A stretch of 64,000 nucleotides of DNA from Microbacterium sp. zg-Y818. Lineage in GTDB: Bacteria; Actinomycetota; Actinomycetes; Actinomycetales; Microbacteriaceae. Under the pieces are notes generated by a model. That model was not told the DNA's origin and ran no database searches. It worked only from the letters and a program-made list of their open reading frames with translations. Each line of letters begins with the position of its first letter. The first letter of the stretch is position 1. Position numbers and translations under genes: made by a program. Of the stretch, positions 9,248 to 19,057 are shown in pieces. Location: assembly GCF_030246905.1 (NCBI RefSeq), contig NZ_CP126741.1, forward strand, positions 1,550,001 to 1,614,000, read 5' to 3'.

Positions 9248-11410
9248 TCAGCTCTTGGCGAGGGCGGCGCGCTCCTCCACGTCGAGGCGCCGGTCGATGG
9301 AGGCGGCCAGGCCCGGGTGTGCGGTGAGTGCCGGATCCTCGGCCAGGACGCGTTCCGCCTCCTCACGGGCGATGGCGATCAGATCGGCATCCTTGACGAC
9401 GCGCAGCAGGCGCAGGGACGACCGGGCACCGGACTGGGCGTCGCCGAGCACGTCACCCTCCCCCCGCAGCTCGAGGTCGACCTCGGCCAGTTCGAACCCG
9501 TCCGTCGTCGCCGCGACCGCCTCCACCCTCTCCCGCGACGGGGTGCCCACGGGCGCCTCTGTCACGAGCAGGCACAGGCCGGGGACCGCGCCACGACCGA
9601 CGCGTCCGCGCAGCTGATGCAGCTGAGAGACGCCGAAGCGGTCGGCTTCGAGGATCACCATGGTCGAGGCGTTCGGGACGTCGACCCCGACCTCGACGAC
9701 GGTCGTCGCCACCAGCACGTCGATGTCGCCGCGGGCGAAGGCCTGCATGACAGCATCCTTCTCCTCCCCCGGCATGCGCCCGTGCAGGATCGCCACGCGC
9801 AGCTGCTCGTAGGCGGGATGCCGCGCCAGCAGCTCCTGCACCTGCACGACCCCCCAGCGGGTGCGCTCGGGAACCCCCTCTGACGGGCCTGCGGGCTCAT
9901 CTGCCGTGTCGTCCTTGACGAGCGCCTCGGCGTCGATGGCCGCGCACACGACGAACGCCTGGCGGCCCTGGGCCACCTCTTCGGCGATGCGGTCCCACAC
10001 CCGCGCGAACCAGCCGGGCTTCTCTGCCAGCGGTGCGACGAAGGATGAGATGCCGGCGCGCCCGGCGGGCATGGTGCGGATGGTCGACACGTCGAGGTCG
10101 CCGAATACCGTCATCGCGACCGTCCGCGGGATGGGCGTGGCCGTCAGCACGAGCACGTGCGGCGCGGTTCCCTTGGCACGAAGGGCCTCGCGCTGCTCGA
10201 CTCCGAAGCGATGCTGCTCGTCTACCACCACGAGCCCCAGGTCGGCGAAGGTCGTCGACGCGCTCAGCAGCGCGTGGGTGCCCACGACGATGCGCGCCTG
10301 GCCCGAGGCCGCGCGCAGCGCCGCCTTGCGGCGCTCGGCGGACGTGAGCTGTCCGGTGAGGAGCGTGGGCATGAGCTCGGGAGCCAGGCGGGGGCCGAGC
10401 ATGCGGGCGATGGAGCGCACGTGCTGCGCGGCAAGCACCTCGGTGGGGGCGATGAGCGCCGCCTGTCCCCCGGTCTCGGCCACCTGCAGCATGGCGCGCA
10501 GGGCGACGAGGGTCTTGCCGGAACCGACTTCGCCCTGCACGAGCCGGTTCATCGGCCACGCGCCTTCGAGGTCGGACGCGATGCGGCGACCGACCCTCTC
10601 CTGGTCGGGGGTGAGGGCGAACGGCAGTGCTGCGTCGAACTGTGCAAGCAGCCCCCCGGGCGTGGCAGTGCGCGACGTCGCCGACAGGGAGCGCACCTGC
10701 TCACGCTGCTGCAGCAGGGCCGACTGCAGCACGAACGCCTCATGCGTTCGGAGGGTCTCCTGGGCCTGGCCGATCTGCTCGAAAGTCTCGGGGCGGTGGA
10801 TGCGCTCCAGCGCGGTGCGCGCGTCGAGCAGGTCGCGCGCGACGCGGAACGACTCCGGGAGGGGGTCGGGCACCGAGTCGAGCACGTCGAGCACGGTGTC
10901 GACGGTCTTCTTGATCTGCCAGCTGGCCACCGTGCTCGTGGCGGGGTAGATGGGGACCGGTTCGGTCGACCGCGCGCGGGCGGCGGTGAGGGCGACGGTG
11001 TCGTCCTCGAACAGCTGATAGTCGGGATGGGCGAACTGCTGCGCGCCGCGGTAGATCCCGACCTTTCCCGAGAAGATCCCCCGCCGTCCGGGGGTCAGCT
11101 CAGCCGCGCGCCATGCCTGGTTGAAGAACGTCAGCACGAGGGCACCCTGCCCGTCGCTGATGACGACCTCGAGGATGGATCCGCGCCGGTTGCGCATGCG
11201 TCGCTCGGTGGCCGAGCGCACCTCGGCGACGATGGTCACCTGCTCGCCCAGCGGCAGCGAATCGATCGGGGTCAGTTCGCCCCGCTTGGCGTAGCGCCGC
11301 GGATAGTGAGCCAGCAGATCGCCGACGGTCCGCATGCCGAAGGCGCGCTCCAGCGCCCCGGCGGTCTTGTCGCCCACCGCGGCGCGCAGACGCGACTCGA
11401 GCGACACCAT
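9248..11410 (-). CDS. recG: ATP-dependent DNA helicase RecG
   Basis: Helicase that remodels stalled replication forks and branched recombination intermediates. The 720 residues hold an N-terminal OB-fold wedge domain (about 60-150), Walker A GEVGSGKT, the RecG-type DEQH box in [13 protein letters not shown], the TATPIPRT motif III and the [12 protein letters not shown] motif VI. ATG at 11410 is the family-consistent start; the open frame extends further upstream without homology. It is divergent from the acyltransferase at 11484. Confidence 0.96.
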   Translation of the reverse strand: MVSLESRLRAAVGDKTAGALERAFGMRTVGDLLAHYPRRYAKRGELTPIDSLPLGEQVTIVAEVRSATERRMRNRRGSILEVVISDGQGALVLTFFNQAWRAAELTPGRRGIFSGKVGIYRGAQQFAHPDYQLFEDDTVALTAARARSTEPVPIYPATSTVASWQIKKTVDTVLDVLDSVPDPLPESFRVARDLLDARTALERIHRPETFEQIGQAQETLRTHEAFVLQSALLQQREQVRSLSATSRTATPGGLLAQFDAALPFALTPDQERVGRRIASDLEGAWPMNRLVQGEVGSGKTLVALRAMLQVAETGGQAALIAPTEVLAAQHVRSIARMLGPRLAPELMPTLLTGQLTSAERRKAALRAASGQARIVVGTHALLSASTTFADLGLVVVDEQHRFGVEQREALRAKGTAPHVLVLTATPIPRTVAMTVFGDLDVSTIRTMPAGRAGISSFVAPLAEKPGWFARVWDRIAEEVAQGRQAFVVCAAIDAEALVKDDTADEPAGPSEGVPERTRWGVVQVQELLARHPAYEQLRVAILHGRMPGEEKDAVMQAFARGDIDVLVATTVVEVGVDVPNASTMVILEADRFGVSQLHQLRGRVGRGAVPGLCLLVTEAPVGTPSRERVEAVAATTDGFELAEVDLELRGEGDVLGDAQSGARSSLRLLRVVKDADLIAIAREEAERVLAEDPALTAHPGLAASIDRRLDVEERAALAKS

Positions 11411-11483
11411 GAGGGAGATTCTAGGTCGGCCAGCCGACACCGCCGTTCGCGGACCCACAGCAGGGGCGTCGTACGGTGGACGT

Positions 11484-12065
11484 GTGATCAGACGTACCCT
11501 CGCCCGCAGCTTCTGGGCGCTGAGCCGCTGGCGGCTCGTCACGACGCCCGCACCCGAGCGCCCCAGCGTGCTCATCGGCGCTCCGCACACATCGAACTGG
11601 GACTTCGTGATTATGCTCGCGATGGCGTGGCGCCTGGGCATCCCGGTGCGGTGGCTCGGGAAGAAGAGCCTCTTCCGCGGCTGGCGCGGGCCCCTGATGC
11701 GGGGCCTCGGCGGCATCCCCGTCGATCGCGACGACCCCCGCGGGGTCGTCGACGACGTCGTGGCCCGCATCCGGGCGGGCGAGGTGTTCGGGCTGGTCGT
11801 GACCCCCGAAGGCACGCGAGGGCCGGGTGCCTCGTGGAAGTCGGGCTTTTACCGCATCGCGCGCGAAACCGGCATGCCGGTCACCCTCGGCTACGTCGAC
11901 CGCACCACCATGACCGCGGGACTGGGCGTCACGATCGAGCTCACCGGCGACGTCGGCGCCGACATGGACCGCATCCGGGCGTTCTACGCCGACAAGGCGG
12001 GGCTTCGGCCGCAGAACCGTGCCGAGCCGCGGCTGCGCGACGAGTCGTCGCGGCCGGTAGCGTGA
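11484..12065 (+). CDS. Lysophospholipid acyltransferase family protein
   Basis: A 193-residue PlsC-like acyltransferase carrying the catalytic HTSNWD (HX4D) box and the PEGTR glycerophosphate-binding motif. It is short, as in the single-domain subgroup annotated '1-acyl-sn-glycerol-3-phosphate acyltransferase'. The GTG start lies in the narrow divergent gap from recG. rsmD follows by 4 bases, so the two are probably co-transcribed. The substrate is not determined; plsC-like activity is inferred from the motifs. Confidence 0.85.
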   Translation: MIRRTLARSFWALSRWRLVTTPAPERPSVLIGAPHTSNWDFVIMLAMAWRLGIPVRWLGKKSLFRGWRGPLMRGLGGIPVDRDDPRGVVDDVVARIRAGEVFGLVVTPEGTRGPGASWKSGFYRIARETGMPVTLGYVDRTTMTAGLGVTIELTGDVGADMDRIRAFYADKAGLRPQNRAEPRLRDESSRPVA

Positions 12066-12069
12066 AGTC

Positions 12070-12633
12070 GTGACTCGGATCATCTCCGGCGCCGCCGGCT
12101 CGCTCACGCTCGTCGTCCCCGACGCCGGCACCAGGCCCACCAGCGACCGTGTGCGCGAGGCGCTCTTCAGCTCGCTGGAGGCCGCCGACGTGCTCACCGG
12201 CGCCCGCGTGCTCGACCTGTACGCCGGCTCGGGTGCCCTCGGCCTCGAAGCCCTCAGCCGCGGAGCGTCGGCCGTGGACCTCGTCGAGAAGGCACCCAAG
12301 GCGGCATCCACCGCGCAGCGCAACGCCGCCGCGGTGGCACGGGCCGTCCGTGCGCCCTCGGTCGCGTGGCGGGTGCACCGCTCCAGCGCCGACGCGTTCC
12401 TGCGTGCCGGCAACGACCACTTCGACCTCGTGTTCCTGGACCCGCCGTACGACATCGGCGAAGCGGAGCTGACCCAGACGCTGTCCCTCCTGGTGTCCCG
12501 CCTCGCCCCCGATGCCACCGTCGTCATCGAGCGCGCACGCCGATCTCCCCAGCCCGGGCTTCCCGAGGGTTTCGTGCTGGACCGCGACAAGCGGTACGGC
12601 GACACCACGCTGTGGTGGGCCACCACGGCCTGA
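12070..12633 (+). CDS. rsmD: 16S rRNA (guanine(966)-N(2))-methyltransferase
   Basis: S-adenosylmethionine-dependent methyltransferase acting on G966 of 16S rRNA. It begins MTRIISGAAGS, typical of RsmD, with RPTSDRVREALFSSL, the SAM-binding loop DLYAGSGALGLEALSRG and the catalytic motif DPPY. Length 187 residues is normal. The start is GTG, 4 bases after the preceding gene. Confidence 0.95.
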   Translation: MTRIISGAAGSLTLVVPDAGTRPTSDRVREALFSSLEAADVLTGARVLDLYAGSGALGLEALSRGASAVDLVEKAPKAASTAQRNAAAVARAVRAPSVAWRVHRSSADAFLRAGNDHFDLVFLDPPYDIGEAELTQTLSLLVSRLAPDATVVIERARRSPQPGLPEGFVLDRDKRYGDTTLWWATTA

Positions 12634-12634
12634 C

Positions 12635-13630
12635 TCAGCCGCTGTGGCGGTCCCAATCGCGGTAGGGGTCCCAGCCGCCTGGGCCGCCGTACGGCGCGTC
12701 GTCGACCAGCAAGGATTCCGCCCCCTCGGGGCGTACCTCGCCGATCACCCGGAATCCCTCGGGAAGGGCCGCGTCGGGTGCGAAGGTGGCCAGCAGCGCG
12801 TGGTCCTCGCCGCCCTCCAGCGCCGTCACCGGGTCGGTTCCCAGCGCCCCTGAGGTCAGCGCGATCGTCACGCCGGATGCCGCGGCGAGCCGCCGTGCAT
12901 CCAGGGCGAGGCCATCCGAGACGTCCATCATCGCGGTCGCCCCCGCCGCGGCTGCGTCGGGGCCCGATGCGATCGGAGGCCGTGGGCGCAGCTGCGCCTG
13001 CATCGCGGCTGCCTCGCGCCGCGTGAGGTGCGACGTCACGACCGGCACGGCCTCGCCGCTGTCGTCGCGAAAACGGTCGAAGAGCAGCGAGAGTCCGGCG
13101 GCTGCCCTGCCGACATCGCCGGCGATGGCGACGACGTCACCGGGACGGGCGCCCGAGCGGCGCACCGGGAGTGCCCCGTCGAGCACGCCCACCGCGGTGA
13201 CGGCGACGGTGAGGGTGTCCGAGATCGTGAGGTCTCCTCCTTCCACCGCGCACCCGGGCGCGAGTGCGTCGCACGCGGCGCGCAGTCCCCGCGCCAGGTC
13301 TGCGACGAAGCGCACGCCGGTCTCGGGCGGCACCGCCAGCGCGACGAAGAGGGCGACCGGACGTGCCCCCATGGCGGCCACATCGGCGAGGTTCACGGCG
13401 GCAGCCTTCCACCCGAGGTCGGTGCCTGACGACCACGCCAGGCGGAAGTCCGGACCGTGCACCAGGGTGTCGGTCGTGACGACGACCCGCTCCCCCGGCG
13501 CCGCCAGCACAGCAGCGTCGTCACCCGGTCCGACGATGGCCCGGGACGACCCGTCGAGCGCGGCGAAGACCTCCCGCAAGACGGCGCCCTCCCCGGCCGT
13601 GGCCACCGTCTGTTCGGGTTCGCTCGTCAC
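12635..13630 (-). CDS. thiL: Thiamine-monophosphate kinase
   Basis: Final enzyme of thiamine pyrophosphate synthesis. Motifs are GDDAAVL near the N terminus, the metal-binding TTDTLVHGPDF, NLADVAAMGA, GGDLT and DVSDGLALD. The GTG at 13630 has a GGAAAGG ribosome binding site. Length 331 residues is normal. It converges with rsmD, with only 1 base between the stop codons. The thiamine biosynthesis genes are not in this window. Confidence 0.95.
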   Translation of the reverse strand: MTSEPEQTVATAGEGAVLREVFAALDGSSRAIVGPGDDAAVLAAPGERVVVTTDTLVHGPDFRLAWSSGTDLGWKAAAVNLADVAAMGARPVALFVALAVPPETGVRFVADLARGLRAACDALAPGCAVEGGDLTISDTLTVAVTAVGVLDGALPVRRSGARPGDVVAIAGDVGRAAAGLSLLFDRFRDDSGEAVPVVTSHLTRREAAAMQAQLRPRPPIASGPDAAAAGATAMMDVSDGLALDARRLAAASGVTIALTSGALGTDPVTALEGGEDHALLATFAPDAALPEGFRVIGEVRPEGAESLLVDDAPYGGPGGWDPYRDWDRHSG

Positions 13631-13702
13631 CTTTCCACCGTACCGGCCGTGCCTGCGTGGCGACCGGGCAGGGCTCGCCGCGGTCTCGATTACGCTGGAG
13701 TG

Positions 13703-14179
13703 GTGCCCCGATTCCGCCCGTTCGCCGTGCTCGCCGCCGCCGCCGGCATGCTCGTTCTGAGCGGCTGCAGCGGCTCGTCGCTGGCGCTGACCGCCCCCGC
13801 CGACGCGAACAATCCGCTGTGCGCCGAGGTCATGGTGCGGCTGCCGTCGTCGATCGAGGGTCACGACCGCCGCTGGACCGACGCGCAGTCCACGGCGGCT
13901 TGGGGCGACCCGACGGCGGCGATCCTCAGCTGCGGCGTCCCGACCCCGGGACCCACCGAGGCCCGCTGCATCACGATCGACGGCGTGGACTGGATCGTCG
14001 ACGAGTCCGACGCGCCGCGGTATCGCATCACGACGTACGGGCGAACGCCCGCCGTGGAGGTCTTCGTCGACAACGAGGAGGTCTCCCCCAACGAGGTGCT
14101 GTCGCGGTTCGCTCCCTACATCGTCGACACGCTGCCACGCGATCGGCAGTGCACCGAGACCGCCGAACTGCTCAGCTGA
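13703..14179 (+). CDS. DUF3515 family lipoprotein
   Basis: A 158-residue protein with a lipoprotein signal peptide: basic start, hydrophobic core AVLAAAAGMLVLSG and a lipobox ending LSGC. The mature part matches the actinobacterial DUF3515 family (CITIDGVDWIVDE, YGRTPAVEV). It is probably anchored outside the membrane; function unknown. Starting GTG follows AGTG. The 3' end overlaps the convergent ddl gene by 8 bases. DUF3515 genes commonly neighbour ddl and thiL in this lineage. Confidence 0.85.
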   Translation: MPRFRPFAVLAAAAGMLVLSGCSGSSLALTAPADANNPLCAEVMVRLPSSIEGHDRRWTDAQSTAAWGDPTAAILSCGVPTPGPTEARCITIDGVDWIVDESDAPRYRITTYGRTPAVEVFVDNEEVSPNEVLSRFAPYIVDTLPRDRQCTETAELLS

Positions 14180-15263
14180 CGCGTTCCCGGCCCAGTTCGA
14201 TCAGCTCGGAGATGAGCCCGGGGTAGGTCATCCCCGAGGCGATCCAGCATGTGGGGAACATCGAGATGGGCGTGAAGCCCGGCATGGTGTTCACCTCATT
14301 CACGAAGAACTCCGTACCGGTGTAGAAGAAATCCACCCGGGCCAACCCTTCGCCGCCGAGCGCCTCGAACGCGCGCGCCGCCACCCGCCGCATCTCAACG
14401 AGCTCGCCGTCGTGCATCGGAGCAGGGCAGACCAGGTCGACGCCCGCGGCATCGAGATACTTCGCCTCGAAGTCGTAGAAGGCCCGGCCTGTGACCACGA
14501 TCTCCCCGGGCACGCTCACTCGCGGGGCGTCGCCGTCACGGCCCTGCAGCACCCCGCACTCGATCTCGCGACCCACGACGGCCTGCTCGACGAGCGCACT
14601 GGAATCCTCCGCGAGGGCGACTTCGAGCGCGGCATCGAGCTGATCCCAGCTCTCCACCTTCGACACGCCGACGCTCGAACCGGCGCGGTTGGGCTTGACG
14701 AACACCGGGAGGCCCAGCGAACGTATCTCACGTTCCCACCGGGAACGATCGCGGCGCAGATCCGCGGCGGACACTCGGCGCCACGGCACCACCGGCACCC
14801 CGGCCGCCTGCAGCACGCTCTTGGTGACGTGCTTGTCCATGCCGATGGCAGACATCAGCACACCGCCGCCGACGTAGGGCAGGCCGAGCAGCTCCAGCAT
14901 CCCCTGAATCGTGCCGTCCTCGCCGAAGCGGCCGTGCAGGATCGGGAACACCACATCGATCTCGCCGAGGCTCTCCTCAGAGCCGTCGGGCCGGACCACC
15001 CGCAGCTCGCGGGACAGGGTCGACTCGGGCCAGCGCACCCGTGTGCCGTTGTCGGCGACCTCCGGCAGCGCCCCCTCGGTCAGCACGAAGCGGTCGGGAT
15101 CTTCCGTTTCGAGAACGAAGGCGCCCTCGCGGGTGATGCCGATGGGGATCACCCGGTAGCGCTCGCGGTCAATCGCCCGCAGCACGCCTCCCGCCGTTGC
15201 GCAGCTGATCGAGTGCTCGCTGGAGCGACCTCCAAAGAGCACCGCCACTGCCGGCTTGTTCAT
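14172..15263 (-). CDS. ddl: D-alanine--D-alanine ligase
   Basis: ATP-grasp ligase making the D-Ala-D-Ala terminus of peptidoglycan precursors. The 363 residues begin with the FGGRSSEHSISCATA motif, contain the ATP-grasp segment VFVKPNRAGSSVGVSKV, the CGVLQG region and the C-terminal NEVNTMPGFTP metal/phosphate site. The ATG is preceded by GAAAGGA. It starts inside the 3' end of gpsA, a 95-base overlap in another frame. Cell-wall and lipid precursor genes cluster here (murA, plsC, gpsA, ddl). Confidence 0.97.
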   Translation of the reverse strand: MNKPAVAVLFGGRSSEHSISCATAGGVLRAIDRERYRVIPIGITREGAFVLETEDPDRFVLTEGALPEVADNGTRVRWPESTLSRELRVVRPDGSEESLGEIDVVFPILHGRFGEDGTIQGMLELLGLPYVGGGVLMSAIGMDKHVTKSVLQAAGVPVVPWRRVSAADLRRDRSRWEREIRSLGLPVFVKPNRAGSSVGVSKVESWDQLDAALEVALAEDSSALVEQAVVGREIECGVLQGRDGDAPRVSVPGEIVVTGRAFYDFEAKYLDAAGVDLVCPAPMHDGELVEMRRVAARAFEALGGEGLARVDFFYTGTEFFVNEVNTMPGFTPISMFPTCWIASGMTYPGLISELIELGRERVS

Positions 15264-16299
15264 TCTGCGTCCTTTCGCCCTGGGGCTGATCGTCGTCGGT
15301 GGTCAGATGCGGGGCGATGTCGCGCGGCTGCATGGTGCCGTCGAGCACCATCTTGACCTGCTCGACGATCGGCATGGCGATTCCCGCCTCCCGGGCGAGG
15401 TTCAGGATCGGCGCGACCGAACTCAAACCTTCGGCCGTCTGATCCATCTGCTTCACGACGTCGTGGTAGCTGTATCCCTGGCCGAGCAGCCGGCCAGCGG
15501 TGTTGTTGCGGCTGAGCGGCGACTGGCACGTGGCGATGAGGTCGCCCAGGCCCGCCAGGCCCTGCAGAGTCTCGGGCTGGGCGCCCTGTGCCACGGCGAA
15601 GTCGGTCATCTCCACGAGCCCTCGTGTGATGATCGAGGCCTTGGTGTTCTCGCCGTAGCCGACGCCGTCGACGATGCCGATGGCCACGGCGATGAGGTTC
15701 TTCAGCACTCCCCCGAACTCGGTGCCGATCACATCGGTGTTGACGAACGTGCGGAAGTAGCGGTTGCGCGCACGCCGCGCCACCGCCTCGGCTGTCTCAC
15801 GGCTCGTGGACGAGATCACCGCGGCGGTCGGCTGCTCGCGGGCGATCTCGAGGGCGAGGTTCGGCCCGGATGCCACGGCGATGCGAGCCGGGTCGCAGTG
15901 CAGCTCCTGCTCGATGACCTGGCTCATCCGCAGACCCGACCGCTTCTCAACGCCCTTCATGAGCGAGACGATCGGCACGTCGGTGCCGGTGACGAGGGGC
16001 CTGAGGGCCTTGAGGTTCTGGCGAGCCGACTGGCTCGGAATCGACAGGTACACCTGGGTGGCGCCGTCGAGCGCCTCGGACAGGTGGTGCGTGGCCGACA
16101 TGCTGCGGGGAAGGTTGATGCCCGGCAGGTACTGGCTGTTGCGCTTCGCCTCGTCGATCTCGTGCGCGAGCTCCGGCCGGCGCGCCCACATCACCACGTG
16201 CGCCCCACCGTCAGCGAGGATCTTGCCGAACGTCGTGCCCCAGCTTCCGGCGCCGATCACCGCCACACGGGGGGCTGCGGCATCCGCTCTACGGCTCAA
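15169..16299 (-). CDS. gpsA: NAD(P)H-dependent glycerol-3-phosphate dehydrogenase
   Basis: Makes sn-glycerol-3-phosphate from dihydroxyacetone phosphate for phospholipid synthesis. Rossmann motif GAGSWGTTFGKILA is at the N terminus, the catalytic Lys in GGVLKNLIAVA, and the substrate-binding SRNNTAGR segment in the C-terminal domain. At 376 residues it is about 35-40 longer than usual; the extra C-terminal tail is polar and runs 95 bases into ddl. Its start overlaps the end of plsC by about 11 bases, consistent with translational coupling. Confidence 0.95.
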   Translation of the reverse strand: MSRRADAAAPRVAVIGAGSWGTTFGKILADGGAHVVMWARRPELAHEIDEAKRNSQYLPGINLPRSMSATHHLSEALDGATQVYLSIPSQSARQNLKALRPLVTGTDVPIVSLMKGVEKRSGLRMSQVIEQELHCDPARIAVASGPNLALEIAREQPTAAVISSTSRETAEAVARRARNRYFRTFVNTDVIGTEFGGVLKNLIAVAIGIVDGVGYGENTKASIITRGLVEMTDFAVAQGAQPETLQGLAGLGDLIATCQSPLSRNNTAGRLLGQGYSYHDVVKQMDQTAEGLSSVAPILNLAREAGIAMPIVEQVKMVLDGTMQPRDIAPHLTTDDDQPQGERTQNEQAGSGGALWRSLQRALDQLRNGGRRAAGD

Positions 16300-17053
16300 G
16301 GCGACCCGTCTCCTTCTGTCCGTGCTGCGTCGGATCCCACCGCTCGGGCGGCGGCGTCTCGCCGCGCAGCTGTCCCTCGAGCGCGGCGATGCGATCCATC
16401 ACGACGTCGGTCGCCTCGACCAGCGACGCGTGATGGGCCCCGCGACCCGCGTACGCCGACAGGTCCACCGGGGGTCCGATGAGGATCCGCACCCGCTTGC
16501 GCGGCGGCCACAGGCTGAGCTTCCCGTAGCGCGGCAGGATCTTCTGCACACCCCACGTGGCCATGGGGATCACCGGCAGGTCGCCGGACAGGGCCACCCG
16601 CACCGCACCCGTCTTGCCGCGCATGGGCCACAGGTCGGGGTCTCGCGTGAGCGAGCCCTCCGGGTAGATGATCACACCCGAGCCCTTGGCGATGAGGTGC
16701 TCGGCCGTGTCGATCGTCTGCTTGGCGGTGGCGGCCGAGCCTGCGCGCGCCACGGGAATCATGCCGGTGACGCGCAGCGCCCAGCCGAACACCGGAACGC
16801 GGAAGAGCCCTTCCTTCACCAGGAAGCGAGGCGCTCGGCCCAGCCGCCAGGTCGCGACGGCCACGATGACCGGGTCGAACTCGCTGTAGTGGTTGGGCGC
16901 GAGCACGTAGGCGCCCTCCATCGGCAGGTTCTCCCCGCCCTCGATCTCGATGCGCGCGAGAATGCCGGCCAGTGGGACGACGATTCCCGAGAGGGGCCAG
17001 AAGATGCTGGGGCGGGTCTTCTCGGGCGAGGCGCGGCGACGTGTGCGGGCCAC
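16289..17053 (-). CDS. plsC: 1-acyl-sn-glycerol-3-phosphate acyltransferase
   Basis: Membrane acyltransferase making phosphatidic acid. The HX4D box is NHYSEFD, followed by FLVKEGLF, the PEGSLTRDP motif and VIPMATWG. An N-terminal hydrophobic segment (FWPLSGIVVPLAGILA) probably anchors it. Two starts are possible: GTG at 17053 (used here) or TTG at 17059, which overlaps the murA stop; neither has a clear ribosome binding site, so coupling to murA is likely. Its product pathway links directly to gpsA, the next gene. Confidence 0.92.
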   Translation of the reverse strand: MARTRRRASPEKTRPSIFWPLSGIVVPLAGILARIEIEGGENLPMEGAYVLAPNHYSEFDPVIVAVATWRLGRAPRFLVKEGLFRVPVFGWALRVTGMIPVARAGSAATAKQTIDTAEHLIAKGSGVIIYPEGSLTRDPDLWPMRGKTGAVRVALSGDLPVIPMATWGVQKILPRYGKLSLWPPRKRVRILIGPPVDLSAYAGRGAHHASLVEATDVVMDRIAALEGQLRGETPPPERWDPTQHGQKETGRLEP

Positions 17054-17055
17054 GA

Positions 17056-18438
17056 TCAACCGATGACGTCGAAGTCGGCGCCGAGGGCGTGCAGCTTGTC
17101 GAAGAAGTTCTCATACCCACGCCGGATGATCCCGACGTTGTGCACGATGGACTCCCCCTGCGCCGTGAGGGCCGCGATCACGTGGCTGTAGCCACCCCGG
17201 AGGTCGGGCACGACGATCTCGGCGCCATGCAGCGGCGTGGGGCCGGTGATGACCGCGGCCTGCTCGAGTGCTCGGCGGGGCACCCGGCGGTACTCGCCCT
17301 CGAGGCCGTCCTTGTGCACGACGATGTCGGCACCCATCTTCACGAGGGCATCGGTGAAGCCGAAGCGGTTCTCGTACACCGTCTCGTGTACCACCGACGT
17401 CCCCTCCGCCTGCGTCAGCGCGACGATGAGGGGCTGCTGCCAGTCGGTCATGAAGCCGGGGTGCACGTCGGTCTCCACCATGACGGGCTTGAGCGGGCCA
17501 CCGCGGTAGAAGCGGATGCCGTCCTCCTGGATGTCGAAGGCACCGCCTACCTTGCGGAAGATGTTGAGGAAGGTCAGCATGTCCTGCTGGCGGGCCCCGC
17601 CCACGAAGATGTCGCCGTCCGTGGCCAGCGCCGCCGACGCCCACGAGGCCGCCTCGTTGCGGTCGAAGATGCTGCGGTGGTCGTATCCGGTGAGCGTGTC
17701 GACGCCCTCGATGAAGATGACGCGGTTGGGCTCGTACGAGATGATGGCGCCCATCTTCTGCAGCACGCCGATGAGGTCCATGATCTCGGGCTCGATGGCG
17801 GCGTTGCGAAGCTCGGTCGTGCCCTTCGCCCGCACGGCCGTCAGCAGCACCTGCTCGGTGGCCCCGACGCTCGGGTAGGGCAGCTCGATGTCGGCGCCGT
17901 GGAGGCCCTCGGGGGCGGAGAGACGGATGCCACTGGGCAGCTTCTCCACGATCGCGCCGAAGCGACGGAGCGCATCGAGGTGGAAGTTGATGGGACGGTC
18001 GCCGATGCGGCATCCACCGAGGTCGGGGATGAAGGCCTGGCCGAGCAGGTGCAGCAGCGGGCCGCAGAAGAGGATCGGGATGCGCGACGAACCGGCGTGC
18101 GCGTCGATCTCCTCGAAGTGGGCCGACTTCGCATCACTGGGATCGAACACGAGGCTTCCGGGCTCCTCGCCGTCGTCGACGCGCACACCGTGCACCTCGA
18201 GCAGCGACCGGACGACCTGCACGTCGCTGATGTCGGGCACGTCGCGCAGCACGCTGACGCTCTCACCGAGGAGGGAAGCGACCATCGCCTTGGTGGCGAG
18301 GTTCTTCGCGCCCTTCACATCGACGCGGCCGACCAGCGGACGACCGCCGCGGATGGCGATCGTGTCCCCCGTCATTCCCTGCGACAGCCCCTCCGGCTCG
18401 CTCGCCGCCGATGTGTTCTCGCGGGGAATTGACTTCAT
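17056..18438 (-). CDS. murA: UDP-N-acetylglucosamine 1-carboxyvinyltransferase
   Basis: First committed enzyme of peptidoglycan synthesis, transferring enolpyruvyl from PEP to UDP-GlcNAc. The 460 residues show KGAKNLATKAM near the N terminus and LGGCRIGDRPINFH, where the Cys aligns with the E. coli fosfomycin-target Cys115 (mycobacteria have Asp). RGGYSHVIAAL is in the C-terminal domain. The first ~25 residues extend beyond the family core. It lies 21 bases after leuD on the same strand. Confidence 0.96.
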   Translation of the reverse strand: MKSIPRENTSAASEPEGLSQGMTGDTIAIRGGRPLVGRVDVKGAKNLATKAMVASLLGESVSVLRDVPDISDVQVVRSLLEVHGVRVDDGEEPGSLVFDPSDAKSAHFEEIDAHAGSSRIPILFCGPLLHLLGQAFIPDLGGCRIGDRPINFHLDALRRFGAIVEKLPSGIRLSAPEGLHGADIELPYPSVGATEQVLLTAVRAKGTTELRNAAIEPEIMDLIGVLQKMGAIISYEPNRVIFIEGVDTLTGYDHRSIFDRNEAASWASAALATDGDIFVGGARQQDMLTFLNIFRKVGGAFDIQEDGIRFYRGGPLKPVMVETDVHPGFMTDWQQPLIVALTQAEGTSVVHETVYENRFGFTDALVKMGADIVVHKDGLEGEYRRVPRRALEQAAVITGPTPLHGAEIVVPDLRGGYSHVIAALTAQGESIVHNVGIIRRGYENFFDKLHALGADFDVIG

Positions 18439-18459
18439 GCGGTGGACCTCACTTGGTAG

Positions 18460-19056
18460 CTACCGGACCGGAAGGGTCCGTGGGCGCCACGCCTCGCGGC
18501 GGGCTTCGAACTGTGCGATTGCATCTTCGTCGCGCAGCGTCAGCCCGATGTCATCCAGACCCTCGAGCAGGCGCCATCTAGTGTAATCATCGATGTCGAA
18601 CGCAAGCTCTAGGTCACCGATCGTGGTAGTGCGAGTCAGCAGGTCCACGGTCATCGTCACGCCGGGCTGAGCCTGCGCGACCGCCCAGATCGCTTCGATG
18701 CCGGCCTCGTCGATGACCCCGGTCACCAGCCCCTGCTTGCCCGCGTTGCCGCGGAAGATGTCGGCGAACCGCGGACTGAGCACGACGCGGAATCCGTAGT
18801 CGCGCAGCGCCCAGACAGCGTGCTCACGGCTCGAGCCGGTGCCGAAGTCGGGGCCGGCGACGAGGATCGAGGCGTTGCGGTACGCGGGCTGGTTCAGCAC
18901 GAATTCGGGGTCCTGCCGCCAGCTCGAGAAGAGCGCGTCCTCGAAGCCGGTCTTCGTGACCCGCTTGAGGTACACGGCGGGGATGATCTGGTCGGTGTCG
19001 ACGGCTGAGCGGGTCAGCGGGGCGACGACGCCGGTGTGGGTGGTGAACTTCTCCAT
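18460..19056 (-). CDS. leuD: 3-isopropylmalate dehydratase small subunit
   Basis: Swivelling-domain subunit that with LeuC isomerises 2- to 3-isopropylmalate in leucine synthesis. The 198 residues show [14 protein letters not shown], the substrate-loop motif [13 protein letters not shown] and [14 protein letters not shown]. It starts 1 base after the leuC stop, forming a leuCD operon. leuB and ilvE lie about 20 kb away in this window. Confidence 0.97.
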   Translation of the reverse strand: MEKFTTHTGVVAPLTRSAVDTDQIIPAVYLKRVTKTGFEDALFSSWRQDPEFVLNQPAYRNASILVAGPDFGTGSSREHAVWALRDYGFRVVLSPRFADIFRGNAGKQGLVTGVIDEAGIEAIWAVAQAQPGVTMTVDLLTRTTTIGDLELAFDIDDYTRWRLLEGLDDIGLTLRDEDAIAQFEARREAWRPRTLPVR

Positions 19057-19057
19057 G

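Noticed and set aside
16289..17120. Alternative longer minus-strand frame beside plsC
   Set aside because: It is a shifted shadow lacking the HX4D and PEG motifs that the chosen frame carries.
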